64,000 nt of DNA. Source: Camelimonas abortus. Its GTDB lineage: Bacteria > Pseudomonadota > Alphaproteobacteria > Rhizobiales > Beijerinckiaceae. Below are positions 25,550 through 34,344 of the stretch, one piece after another; within the stretch, counting starts at the first letter, position 1; the number at the start of each line of letters is the position of its first letter. The stretch is taken from assembly GCF_042647165.1 (NCBI RefSeq), contig NZ_JBHRUV010000014.1. One strand, 5' to 3'. The position numbers were made by a program, and so were the translations under genes. The notes under the pieces were generated by a model. It was not told where the DNA came from, did no database searches, and saw only the letters and a program-made list of their open reading frames with translations.

Positions 25550-26599
25550 ATGGACGACGTCAGCAGGCGGCGGCAGGGCAGGTTTTTCGGCGTCGTCGCC
25601 AGCGTCATCATCATTGCGGTGGCGGCGGTCATGGTCTGGCGATTCGTGCAGCGCGCCGGTCACAACCCGCTGTCGCAGGAAGCCACGCTCAGCGCCGAAT
25701 CCATACCCGTCTCGGCCAGCGTCGCCGGCCGCATCGCGGTCATGAACGTCTCCGCCAACCAGGCGGTGAAGAAGGGCGACCTGCTGTTCGCCCTTGATCC
25801 GGAGCCCTACCGCCTCGCCCGCGACCAGGCCGCCGCTGACCTGCGCATGGCCGAGGCCGCGCTCGCCGACAGGCGCCGCGCCGTGGCGGCGGAGCAGTCC
25901 AACGCCGTCATCGCCGGAGAGCAGATCGCCCGCGCCCGCAACAACCTCGCCCTCGCGACCCAGACCCTGGCCCGGCTCGAGGCGCTGCGTCCCAAAGGCT
26001 ATGTCAGCGCCCAGGAGGTCGACTCCGCCCGCACCGTGAAACAGGACGCCGAGGTGAGCCTGCGCCAGGCGGAGCGCCAGAAGGAGGCCGCCGACGCCCT
26101 CGTGGGCGGCCTGGCCGCCGCCGAGGCGCTGGTGGAGGCCCGCCGCGCCGCCCTTGCCCTCGCCGAGCGCGCTCTCGCCAACACCGAGGTGCGCGCGCCC
26201 TTCGACGGCAAGGTCTCGGCGCTCACCGCCGGCGTCGGGGAATATGTGCTGCCCGGCCAGTCGGCCTTCATGCTGATCAACACCGCCGCCTGGTACGCCG
26301 TCGCCCCCTTCGTGGAGACCGAGCTCTCCGCCATTTCCGTGGGCGCCTGCGCCACCGTCTACGCCCTGGCCGACCGCACGGTTCCCATCCGCGGCGTGGT
26401 GGAGAGCATCAGCTGGGGCGTCGCTTCCGAGAGCGTCATCAACATTCCGCGCTCGCTGCCGGTGTCGCCGAAGAGTCTCGACTGGGTGCGCATCGCCCAG
26501 CGCTTTCCGGTGCGCATCCGCCTGATCGATCCGCCTGACCGGCTGATGCGCGTCGGCGCCTCGGCCACCGCCACGGTGCACCATGGCCAACGCTGCTGA
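25550..26599 (+). CDS. mdtN: Membrane fusion protein of MdtNOP-type efflux system (HlyD family)
   Basis: Periplasmic adaptor joining the inner-membrane transporter to the outer-membrane channel; 349 residues. One N-terminal membrane anchor (FFGVVASVIIIAVAAVMVW) is followed by the barrel-sandwich half VSASVAGRIAVMNVSANQAV, a long alpha-hairpin (roughly residues 80-190, heptad-rich with ALADRRRAVAAEQS), the second lipoyl half APFDGKVSALTAGVGEYVLPG and a beta-barrel end. The ATG at 25550 follows AGGTG; a GTG at 25526 would overlap ytcA. The stop lies 17 bases inside mdtO, so the operon is coupled. In E. coli mdtNOP has been linked to resistance to some dyes and drugs; the role here is inferred from synteny. 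Confidence 0.88.
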   Translation: MDDVSRRRQGRFFGVVASVIIIAVAAVMVWRFVQRAGHNPLSQEATLSAESIPVSASVAGRIAVMNVSANQAVKKGDLLFALDPEPYRLARDQAAADLRMAEAALADRRRAVAAEQSNAVIAGEQIARARNNLALATQTLARLEALRPKGYVSAQEVDSARTVKQDAEVSLRQAERQKEAADALVGGLAAAEALVEARRAALALAERALANTEVRAPFDGKVSALTAGVGEYVLPGQSAFMLINTAAWYAVAPFVETELSAISVGACATVYALADRTVPIRGVVESISWGVASESVINIPRSLPVSPKSLDWVRIAQRFPVRIRLIDPPDRLMRVGASATATVHHGQRC

Positions 26600-28517
26600 C
26601 GCCCCCCTGCGGATGATCGGCCAGCAGATCTGGGCCGATCTCCAGCCGTTCGAGGGGCGCCTGGCCCTCACCTGGCGCGTGGCGCTGCTGTGCGCGCTGG
26701 CGGCCGGCACGGCGATGATGCACCGGCTGCCGGAATCGGCCATCAGCTGTTACCTCATCATCTTCCTGATGCGCCCCAACGCCGCCGAATGCGTCATCCA
26801 GGCGCTGGGGCTGATCGTGCTGGCGACGCTGCTGGTGCTGGGGCTGGCGCCGGTGATCCAGGCGCTGGCGGAGGCGCCGCTGCTGCGCATCGTGACGATC
26901 GCCGCCGCCTCCTTCGTCTTCCTGTGGCTGGGCTCGGCCTCGCAGCTCGGCGAGATCGGCTCGATCATCGGCCTCGTCATCGCCTTCATCCTCACCATGG
27001 TGGACCTGATCCCGGTGGGGGAGATCGCCACCCGCGGCCTGCTCTACGCCTGGGCCATGGCCTGCATGCCCATGGCGTGGATGGCGGGGTTCTGCCTCGT
27101 GCTGGGAACGGGGCCGCATACGCTGGTGCGGCGCACCGTCGCCCGGCGGCTGGAGGCGGCGGCGGCGCTGCTGGCCCATGGCGACCGCCGCCCCGCCCTG
27201 GAGCTGGCCGCCGAAGGCCAGACCGAGGTGGACAAGCGCATGATGATGGCGCAGCTGCTGCACACCGCGCCGAAGGCGGAGACGCAGTGGCTGGGCGGCG
27301 CGGCGGCGAGCGCCTGGCGGGCGCTGTTCGCCGCCGGCGCCCTCGCCGGCGACGTGAGCCAGGCGACGCGCGAGGCGCTGGCCCGCCAGTGCCTCGCCGC
27401 CGCGGCGGCCGTGCGCGCCGGGCGCCGGCCGGAGCCGCCGGCGCCGGACGCCGGCGCGGACGCGCAGGCGAAAGACCATCCGGCCCTCGCCGTCCTGCGC
27501 GCCATGCTCGCCGGCCTCTCCCGGCCGGACGGCGGCAGCGTGGCGCGGCCGGCCAGGGTTCCGCTGCTTGCGCCGGACGCCTTCACCAATCCCGAGCACC
27601 AGCAGTTCGCGCTCAAGACCACCGCCGCGGCGCTGCTGGCCTATTTCACCTATTCGCTGCTCGCCTGGGAGGGCATCGCCACGGCCATGGTCACCTGTTA
27701 CGTGGCCTCGCTCGGCACCACTGGCGAAACCACCCACAAGCTCACGCTGCGCATTTGCGGCTGCCTCATCGGCGCGGCCATGGGGGTGGGGGCGATCATG
27801 TTCGTCATACCCCATCTCACCTCCGTGGGCGGGCTGATGGCGCTGGTGTTCCTCGCCATCCTGCCGGCCGTCTGGGTGGCGGCGGGATCGGAGCGCATCT
27901 CCTATGGCGGCGTGCAGATCGGCCTCGCCTTCCTGCTGACGGTTCTGGGCGGCTTCCGGCCGGACACCAGCATGAGCGCCGCCAGCGACCGCATCATCGG
28001 CATCCTGCTCGGCAACACGATGGTGTTCGTGATGTTCACCAACTTCTGGCCGAAGAGCGCGGTGGTGGAGGTGCGCCGGCAGCTGGCGGAGGCGCTGCGG
28101 GCGCTGGCGCGCGTGGCCGCCGCCGCGCCGGGCTCCCGCGACGCCATGGTGAACGACATCGCCACGGCCACCACCATGACCGGCAAGGCCCGTTACGCCC
28201 TCGACATGACGCCCTTTGAGCCCCACGGCCTGCGGCCGGCCGCCGCCGAACTGCGCCCGCTTTACGGCGTGGTGAACGAAATCGCCGCCATCCTGCCCGC
28301 CATCGTGTTCAGCCCGGAGCGTCTGGACGCCGTCGCGCGCCGCCTCGACGCCGCGGCGGAGCGTCTTGAGGCCGCCGCGCCGCCGGTGGGCGCGCGCCGC
28401 ACCGGACAGACCCCGGCCCCGCCCCCGGACGGAGCGCCGCCGGCCGGGCCGGCCCCCGCCGACATCGACGCCAGGGCGACGCGCATCGGCCTGCTGGCCG
28501 CGGGAGGCGCCGCATGA
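26583..28517 (+). CDS. mdtO: FUSC-type inner-membrane efflux transporter (MdtO-like)
   Basis: A 644-residue aromatic-acid-exporter (FUSC) family protein with two membrane bundles, each about six helices (from residue about 32, VALLCALAAGTAMM, and from about 340, KTTAAALLAYFTYSLLAW), separated by a cytoplasmic helical domain, plus a C-terminal soluble part. Motifs such as FLMRPNAAECVIQALG and GETTHKLTLRICGCLIGAAM fit the family. E. coli MdtO is 683 residues. It overlaps mdtN by 17 bases and mdtP by 4 bases (ATGA at 28514-28517). Together with mdtN and mdtP it would form a tripartite pump; cargo is unknown. Confidence 0.88.
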   Translation: MANAADAPLRMIGQQIWADLQPFEGRLALTWRVALLCALAAGTAMMHRLPESAISCYLIIFLMRPNAAECVIQALGLIVLATLLVLGLAPVIQALAEAPLLRIVTIAAASFVFLWLGSASQLGEIGSIIGLVIAFILTMVDLIPVGEIATRGLLYAWAMACMPMAWMAGFCLVLGTGPHTLVRRTVARRLEAAAALLAHGDRRPALELAAEGQTEVDKRMMMAQLLHTAPKAETQWLGGAAASAWRALFAAGALAGDVSQATREALARQCLAAAAAVRAGRRPEPPAPDAGADAQAKDHPALAVLRAMLAGLSRPDGGSVARPARVPLLAPDAFTNPEHQQFALKTTAAALLAYFTYSLLAWEGIATAMVTCYVASLGTTGETTHKLTLRICGCLIGAAMGVGAIMFVIPHLTSVGGLMALVFLAILPAVWVAAGSERISYGGVQIGLAFLLTVLGGFRPDTSMSAASDRIIGILLGNTMVFVMFTNFWPKSAVVEVRRQLAEALRALARVAAAAPGSRDAMVNDIATATTMTGKARYALDMTPFEPHGLRPAAAELRPLYGVVNEIAAILPAIVFSPERLDAVARRLDAAAERLEAAAPPVGARRTGQTPAPPPDGAPPAGPAPADIDARATRIGLLAAGGAA

Positions 28518-30187
28518 CCGGGATCCGCCGCAACGTCGCCGCCGCGGCCGNNNNNNNNNNNNNNNNNNNNNNNNNNNNNNNNNNNNNNNNNNNNNNNNNN
28601 NNNNNNNNNNNNNNNNNNNNNNNNNNNNNNNNNNNNNNNNNNNNNNNNNNNNNNNNNNNNNNNNNNNNNNGCGCCGCGCCCGGCGCCGGGCGGGCCCTCG
28701 CCGGGATGCTGGCGCTGGTTCTCGCCGGCTGCGCCACGGACGCGCTGCAGCAGGTGCCGGCCTCGCCCGCGCAGCCGCTGACGCCGGCCCAGGGCGGCGC
28801 GCCGCAGACCGGGGCGGGCGCCGGCAAGTCCTTCGCCGTGGCGCCCGACTACGCGGCGGCCGACATGGACGCCGCGCCGCAGATTCCGTCCGGCAAGCCC
28901 CTCGGCCTGCCGGAGCTCATCGACATCGCCCAGTCGAACAATCCCGCCACCCGCCTGGCGTGGCTGCAGGCGCGCCAGGCGGCGCTCTCCCAGGGGCTGG
29001 TGGAGGCGACCTTTCTGCCGTTGATCTCCGCCAATGTGGTGGGCGGGCGCCAGCGCGTGGGGGTGGGGCTGCAGGACAATCCGCTGCCAGGGGCGCTGCG
29101 CGACCCCGCCGTGACCGTGGGCGGGGTGACGCCGGCGGTGTCGCTGCAGTGGCTGCTGTTCGATTTCGGCCAGCGCGGCGCCCTGCGCGAGGCGGCGCGG
29201 CACAATTCCGTGGCCGCCAACGTGCTGTTCAGCGGCGCGCACCAGAAGATCATCTTCGACGTCACCCGCGCCTACTTCCTCTATGGCGCGGCGCGCAGCC
29301 GCACGCGCATCGCCGCCCAGACCCTGGCCAACGCCCGCGAGATTGAAAGCGCCGCGGAGGCGCGCATGGCCAGCGGCCTTGGCAACGCCGTGGAGCTGGC
29401 CCAGGCGAAGCAGCTCGCCGCCCAGGCGCGCTTTGGCCTGGTGCAGGCCCAGGGCAATGAGAGCGCCGCCTATCAGGCGCTGCTCACCGCCATGGGCGTC
29501 TCGCCCACGGCCCGCCTCAACATCCGCGACGCCAGCGGCCGGGCGCTGGCCGGCAGCTTCGAGGCGCCCACCGAGCAGGCGATTCGCGAGGCGCTGGCGC
29601 GCCGGCCCGACGTGCTGGCCAGCTACAGGGCCATGCAGGCGGCCCGCGCCGGGGTGAAGGCGGCCCAGTCCGAGTTCATGCCCAAGGTGTTCCTCAGCGC
29701 CGTCGCGGCGCACGGAACCAGCAGTCTCAGCACCACCGGCCTGCCCACCGTGGGCCAGCAGGGCTCCACCACCGGCTTCCTCATCGGCGCGACCATGCCG
29801 CTCTATGACGGCGGCCTGCGCGCCGCCCAGCTGCGCAAGGCCGAGGCGCTGGCCGATTCCAGCGAGACCGTGTTCCGCCGGGTCCGCGCCGACGCGGTGC
29901 GCGAGATCATCGTGGCGGCGGACACGCTGCGTTCGGCGCTGGCGTCCTATCGCGCCGCCCGCGAGCTGGCGAAGGCGGCCGACACCACCTGGCGGGCCGC
30001 GGCGGCCGCCTACAAGGCCGGAACCGGCTCCATCACCGCCGTGGCCGCGGCGGACAGCGGCCTGCTGGCCGCCCGCCAGGCGGAGGCCGACGCCCACGCC
30101 GCCTCGCTGGTGGCGGCCGCCAGCCTCGCTTTCGTGCTCGGCGCCATGAACAGCGCCGACGTCGCCTCCGGTCTGCTGGCGCGATAA
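28514..30187 (+). CDS. mdtP: Outer-membrane efflux lipoprotein (MdtP-like, TolC/NodT family), interrupted by N run
   Basis: Outer-membrane channel of the efflux system. After 12 codons an N run of 120 bases hides about 40 residues; the frame then continues with a lipobox MLALVLAGC, so the real signal peptide and possibly the real start lie in or right after the gap. The body has the two OEP repeats: PELIDIAQSNNPATRLAWLQ opens the first and AIREALARRPDVLASYRAMQ the second, each followed by a long helix pair and strand pairs such as FLIGATMPLYDGGLRAAQLR. The end at 30187 is intact. The length of the gap is an assembly estimate, so total length (557) should not be trusted. Confidence 0.85.
   Translation: MTGIRRNVAAAAXXXXXXXXXXXXXXXXXXXXXXXXXXXXXXXXXXXXXXXXXAAPGAGRALAGMLALVLAGCATDALQQVPASPAQPLTPAQGGAPQTGAGAGKSFAVAPDYAAADMDAAPQIPSGKPLGLPELIDIAQSNNPATRLAWLQARQAALSQGLVEATFLPLISANVVGGRQRVGVGLQDNPLPGALRDPAVTVGGVTPAVSLQWLLFDFGQRGALREAARHNSVAANVLFSGAHQKIIFDVTRAYFLYGAARSRTRIAAQTLANAREIESAAEARMASGLGNAVELAQAKQLAAQARFGLVQAQGNESAAYQALLTAMGVSPTARLNIRDASGRALAGSFEAPTEQAIREALARRPDVLASYRAMQAARAGVKAAQSEFMPKVFLSAVAAHGTSSLSTTGLPTVGQQGSTTGFLIGATMPLYDGGLRAAQLRKAEALADSSETVFRRVRADAVREIIVAADTLRSALASYRAARELAKAADTTWRAAAAAYKAGTGSITAVAAADSGLLAARQAEADAHAASLVAAASLAFVLGAMNSADVASGLLAR
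28551..28670. other. Assembly gap of 120 N
   Basis: A run of 120 undetermined bases inside the 5' end of mdtP. The flanks are very GC- and Ala-codon-rich (GCCGCCGCGGCCG before, GCGCCGCGCCCGG after), so low complexity probably stopped the assembly. The true size is unknown. Confidence 0.98.
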
Positions 30188-30315
30188 CGCGGCCTTTCGC
30201 GGCGCTGGCGGCAGGACGCCGCCTTTCCGCCTTCGTCCTCCTGTTCGCCGGGTCCTGTCCGGAACCTTCGCCGCCCCGCCGCGCTTCCTGCGTGGGCGGC
30301 GGGAGTGGAGGCGTC

Positions 30316-31241
30316 ATGGCGGAGCAGGGCGGAGGACGGCGGGCGCTGCTGCTGCGCAACCCGGCGGCGCGACGCGGCGGCGAGGACATCGGCGCGGTGA
30401 CGGCGCGGCTGCGCGCCGGCGGCCTCGCCGTGACCGTGGAGAATTTCGCCGCCCTGCCGGAGATCGCCCGCGACATCGTGCGCCTGCGCGCCAGCGCCGA
30501 TCTGGTGGTGATCTGCGGCGGCGACGGCTCGGTGTCGTCGGCGGCCATGGCCGCCATGGAGAGCGGCCTGCCGCTGGGGGTGATTCCCATGGGCACGGCC
30601 AATGATCTGGCCCGCACGCTCGCCATCCCCATGGATCTGGAGGCGGCGGCGGAGGTGATCGTCGCCGGGCGCACGGCGGCGGTCGACGTGGGCTCGGTCA
30701 ACGGCCACGCCTTCTTCAACGTGGCCAGCATCGGCCTGGCCAGCGACCTGGCGGCGGCGCTGGATCCGGGGCTGAAGCGCGTTTCGGCCGCGCCGGCTAT
30801 GCGCTGGCGGCGCTGCGGGTGATGCTGCGGGCGCGGCCGTTCAGCGCCGTCATACGCAGCGCGCAGGGCGAGGCGCCGGCGCGCACCTTCCAGATCGCCG
30901 TCGGCAACGGCCGCCACTATGGCGGCGGCAATGTGGTGTCCGAACGGGCGGCCATCGACGACGGCCAGCTCGATCTTTACAGCCTGGAGATGTCGACGGT
31001 GTGGAAAATGGCGCTGATGCTGCCGGCGTTCCGCGCCGGCGCGCACGGGGCGTGGAGCGAGGTGCGCACGGCGCGCTGCGCCGCCTTTGACGTGCTCACC
31101 CGCCGGCCGAAGCCGGTGAACGCCGACGGCGAGATCGTCACCGCCACGCCGGCGCATTTCCGCGTGCATCCGGCCGCGGTGCGGATATTTGCGCCGCAGG
31201 GCGTCGCGCCCGCCCGCCGCCGCGGCGGGGCGGCGGCATGA
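30316..31241 (+). pseudogene. Lipid kinase of the YegS/diacylglycerol kinase family, split by a single-base frameshift
   Basis: Two overlapping frames make one protein. The first (30316-30822) has the ATP-binding GGDGS at residues 68-72 and GTANDLARTL; the second (through 31241) has TFQIAVGNGRHYGGGNVV, DDGQLDLY and NADGEI, the rest of the DAGK/YegS fold. The junction is near 30778-30783: adding one C within GCGCGTTTC gives RRFGRAGYALAALRVM and joins the frames. The intact product would be about 308 residues, normal for the family, and would phosphorylate a lipid at the membrane. The start at 30316 has GGAGG 5 bases upstream. Both halves are free of stops, which suggests a recent mutation or a sequencing error rather than an old pseudogene. 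Confidence 0.85.
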
Positions 31242-31256
31242 TCCTGGCTCCGGAAA

Positions 31257-31300
31257 GCAAAAAGCCCGGCGATCCGTCAGGATCTTCCGGGGCTTTTTGC
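31257..31300. terminator. Bidirectional Rho-independent terminator
   Basis: The sequence GCAAAAAGCCCGGCGATCC pairs with GGATCTTCCGGGGCTTTTTGC around a GTCA loop. It has T tracts on both strands and lies between the lipid kinase frame (rightward) and tRNA-Leu (leftward), so it can stop both. Confidence 0.85.
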
Positions 31301-31312
31301 TGCACCATTTTA

Positions 31313-31399
<87 letters not shown>

Positions 31400-31444
31400 C
31401 TTCGCGTCTCCGGCGCGTCGCGCCGTCGCCGTTCGGTGAGCAGG

Positions 31445-31473
31445 GGTTTATGGCTCCTGAGCCTCCGTGTCAA
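31445..31473 (-). promoter_or_regulatory. Promoter of tRNA-Leu
   Basis: On the minus strand a perfect TTGACA (31468-31473) and TAAACC (31445-31450) are 17 bases apart, about 45 bases upstream of the tRNA 5' end. This is a good sigma-70-type match in an otherwise GC-rich setting. Confidence 0.65.
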
Positions 31474-31553
31474 CGCCCCCTGGCGAGGCTCTGCATAACT
31501 TCGCGCCTTTCCACAGGCGGGGCGGGGAGAACCGTCCCGCCGGCCATGGCGCC

Positions 31554-32003
31554 TCAGGCCTGCAGCGCCACCAGATGCGGAATCAGCGGCTCGTCGGCCG
31601 GCGGCATGGGATAGTCGCGCAGCCGCGCCGGGCGCACCCATTTCAGCTCCTGGCCCTCGCGGGCGGCGACGAATCCCTCCCAGCGCCGGCACACGTAGAG
31701 CGGCATCAGCAGGTGGAAGGCGTCGTAGGCGTGGCTGGCGAAGGTGAGGGGGGCGAGGCACGGCTCCTTCACCGTCACGCCCAGCTCCTCGGCCAGTTCG
31801 CGGATCAGCGCCGTTTCGGGGCGCTCGCCCGGCTCCACCTTTCCGCCGGGAAACTCCCACAGCCCTTCCAGCGCCTTGCCCTTCGGCCGGCGGGCGATCA
31901 GCACGCGGCCGTCGGCGTCGAGCAGCGCGCAGGCCACCACCAGCACCAGCGGCGCCGGCGGCGGGGCCGGCGCGTCCGCGCCGGCGGGAAGCGAAGCCGT
32001 CAT
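31554..32003 (-). CDS. mutT: NUDIX hydrolase, 8-oxo-dGTP diphosphatase type
   Basis: A 149-residue MutT-like enzyme that would remove oxidised dGTP from the nucleotide pool. The Nudix box is complete at residues 54-75, from GKVEPGERPETALI to RELAEELG; the flanking IARRPKGKALEGLWEFPGG is typical of MutT. Start: ATG at 32003, overlapping the SIMPL gene stop by 4 bases (32000-32003). The frame stays open to 32867, but that stretch shadows the SIMPL gene. It is the last gene of the parvulin-argJ-SIMPL-mutT series; argJ-mutT linkage is common in Hyphomicrobiales. Confidence 0.9.
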   Translation of the reverse strand: MTASLPAGADAPAPPPAPLVLVVACALLDADGRVLIARRPKGKALEGLWEFPGGKVEPGERPETALIRELAEELGVTVKEPCLAPLTFASHAYDAFHLLMPLYVCRRWEGFVAAREGQELKWVRPARLRDYPMPPADEPLIPHLVALQA

Positions 32004-32761
32004 TCGATGATCCATGTGGCGTTGACCGAGGCCGACAGCGTTATCTCGCCGGCCTCCACGGGCGGGGCGGCCATGTCGGCCGGAGCGGCGCGCATGGCGT
32101 AGACGTCGCCGCGGCGCGGCATGGGGCGGACGTCGCCGGCGCTGATGGCCTGCAGCGGCCCGAGCCGGGCGCCGGCGGCCTCCACCAGGCGGCTGGCCGT
32201 CTCGCGGGCGTTGCGCACCGCCTCGGCCTGCAGCTCCGCCTCCGCCTGGCGGCGGCCGGAGTATTCGAACGTCAGGCCGTTGATGCGGTTGGCGCCCTGG
32301 CCGGTGGCGGCCGCGACCAGCGGGCCGAGCTTCGCCAGGTCGCGCACCCGCACCGTCACCGAACTGGAGGCGGTGAAGCCGTCCTCGCGGCTCTCGATGT
32401 CGCCGGCGCTGTCGCGCACGTTGCGGTAATTGGGGGTGATCGAGACATTGTCGGTACGCACGTCGCGCGCCTCCACGCCGGCCTTGCGCACCGCTTCGAT
32501 GACTTTCGTCGCGGCGGCGGCGTTGGCGGCCAGGGTTTCGGCGGGGGTCGCGCCGCGCGTCGCCACGCCGACGCTGATCACCGCCACGTCCGGCGTCACC
32601 TCGCGGCTGGCGTAGCCCGTCACCGAAACCGTGCGCGGCGGCTGGCGCGCGCCGGCGGCCGGCGCCGCCGCCGCGGGCGCGGCGAGGGCGAAAAGGGTCG
32701 CGACGCAGGCCGCGGCGGCGGCGGCGCCCCTGCGGGCGGGGAGACGGATGGCCCCTGTCAT
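32000..32761 (-). CDS. SIMPL domain protein (DUF541), exported
   Basis: A 253-residue periplasmic protein. A signal peptide (AACVATLFALAAPAAAAPAA, residues about 17-36) is followed by RTVSVTGYASREVTPDVAVI, the typical SIMPL opening, and by the conserved pattern GVEARDVRTDNVSITPNY and FEYSGRRQAEAELQAEAVRN. SIMPL proteins form oligomeric beta-rich assemblies; E. coli YggE, a relative, lowers oxidative stress by an unknown mechanism. Both ends overlap neighbours by 4 bases: argJ before (32758-32761) and mutT after (32000-32003). The coupling with mutT would fit an oxidative-damage theme but is an inference. Confidence 0.87.
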   Translation of the reverse strand: MTGAIRLPARRGAAAAAACVATLFALAAPAAAAPAAGARQPPRTVSVTGYASREVTPDVAVISVGVATRGATPAETLAANAAAATKVIEAVRKAGVEARDVRTDNVSITPNYRNVRDSAGDIESREDGFTASSSVTVRVRDLAKLGPLVAAATGQGANRINGLTFEYSGRRQAEAELQAEAVRNARETASRLVEAAGARLGPLQAISAGDVRPMPRRGDVYAMRAAPADMAAPPVEAGEITLSASVNATWIIE

Positions 32762-33999
32762 GAGCGGTAATCTCCGTTGATGGCGACGTATTCCTTGGTG
32801 AGGTCGCAGGTCCACACGGTCGCCGATCCCCGGCCGAGGCCGATGTCGACGGTGATGGTGATTTCATCCCCCTTCATGTAGGCGGAAGTTTGCTCCTCAT
32901 CATAGGACGGGTCGCGCGCGCCCTGGGTGGCCACGCGGATGTCGCCGAAGGAGATCGACAGCCGGTCGCGGTCGGCCGGCTCGCCGGCCTTGCCAACGGC
33001 CATCACCACGCGGCCCCAGTTGGCGTCCTCGCCGGCCACGGCGGTTTTCACCAGCGGCGAATTGGCGATGGACATGGCGATGCGCCGGGCCGAACGCTCG
33101 GTGACGGCGCCCTGCACCCGCACGGTGATCAGCTTGCGCGCGCCTTCGCCGTCGCGCGCCACCTGCTGGGCGAGGTCGCGCAGCAGGGCGGTGAGCGCCT
33201 TGCGGAACGGGGCGAGGCGGCGGTCGCCCGAGGCGGTGACCTGCGGCGCCCCGCGCGCCGCGGCGGCGCCGGTGGCGAACAGCAGCAGCGTGTCCGAGGT
33301 GGAGGTGTCGCCGTCAACGGTGACGCAGTTGAAGGTGCGGTCCACGGCCTTGCGCAGCAGCGCCTGCAGCGCGGGGGCGGCGATCGGCGCGTCCGTGACC
33401 ACGAAGGAGAGCATGGTGGCCATGTCCGGGGCGATCATGCCGGCGCCCTTGGCGATGCCGTTGATGGTGACCTTCACCCCGCCCAGCGTGGTGGTGACCG
33501 TCGCCATCTTCGGGAAAGTGTCGGTGGTCATGATCGCCTCGGCGGCGGCGCGCCACTGGTCCGGCGCGGCGCGGGCGGCGCAGTCGTCCAGCACGCCCTC
33601 GAATTTCTCCGCCTCGAGCGGCTCGCCGATCACGCCGGTTGAGGCGATGAAGATCTGGCTGGCGCGGCAGCCCACCGCCTTCGCGGCGATTTTCGCCGTC
33701 AGCTCCACCGCCCTGCGGCCCCTGAGGCCGGTGAAGGCGTTGGCGTTGCCGGAGTTGACCACCAGCGCCCGCGCCTCGCCGCCCGGCAGGCGGTCGCGGC
33801 ACCAGTCCACGGCGGCTGACGGGCATTTTGAACGGGTGAGCACGCCGGCGACGGCGGCCGGGCGGTCAAACACCGCGAGCATCACGTCAGTGCGGCCCCT
33901 GTAGCGGATTCCCGCCTCGGCGGTGGCGAACCGCACGCCCTCAATGGCGGGCAGCTCGGGAAAGGTCTTCGGCGCGAGGGGGGAAATGGCAGACGACAT
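32758..33999 (-). CDS. argJ: Bifunctional glutamate N-acetyltransferase/N-acetylglutamate synthase
   Basis: Recycles the acetyl group from N-acetylornithine to glutamate in arginine biosynthesis, and in many species can also use acetyl-CoA. The 413-residue precursor should cut itself at Ala194-Thr195 in GMIAPDMATMLSF, giving two chains, with Thr195 as nucleophile. VVNSGNANAFTG and IASTGVIGEPL are other family marks, and the C-terminal YVAINGDYRS is typical. The ATG at 33999 has AGGAG 7 bases upstream. The stop overlaps the SIMPL start by 4 bases. Confidence 0.96.
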   Translation of the reverse strand: MSSAISPLAPKTFPELPAIEGVRFATAEAGIRYRGRTDVMLAVFDRPAAVAGVLTRSKCPSAAVDWCRDRLPGGEARALVVNSGNANAFTGLRGRRAVELTAKIAAKAVGCRASQIFIASTGVIGEPLEAEKFEGVLDDCAARAAPDQWRAAAEAIMTTDTFPKMATVTTTLGGVKVTINGIAKGAGMIAPDMATMLSFVVTDAPIAAPALQALLRKAVDRTFNCVTVDGDTSTSDTLLLFATGAAAARGAPQVTASGDRRLAPFRKALTALLRDLAQQVARDGEGARKLITVRVQGAVTERSARRIAMSIANSPLVKTAVAGEDANWGRVVMAVGKAGEPADRDRLSISFGDIRVATQGARDPSYDEEQTSAYMKGDEITITVDIGLGRGSATVWTCDLTKEYVAINGDYRS

Positions 34000-34344
34000 G
34001 GGTCGCTCCTGAGGGTTGCGCGCGGCGCTCCGCGCGGGAGCGCCGGTGAAAGGCCGTAAACCGGGCCAGAAAACGAAAGGCTGGCGCGCGCCGCGGCGCG
34101 TGGGCCTCCGCCCTGGTCAGCCCACGGTTTTTGCGTCCCGTCCGCCGGAAAATCAAATGGAACCGCAGCAATCCGTCCGCAGCCGCCCGTCGCTGGCGGC
34201 AGGATCCGGAATGTCCGCCCCGGCGGGCGGCGTGGCGGCATGTTCAGGCGCGGCTTCCTGGCGCGGCCCTGCGCCGGCCCCAGGCCGTCCGCACCCCGGC
34301 GGCGCGGTCATGGCGCGCCGTAGCGGGGGGCGTGAGCCCGGGAA
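34000..34344. other. Intergenic region between parvulin isomerase and argJ
   Basis: About 345 bases with no credible gene on either strand; the open frames here are Arg/Pro-rich by composition. It may hold an argJ promoter. I saw no clear boxes or terminator. Confidence 0.4.
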
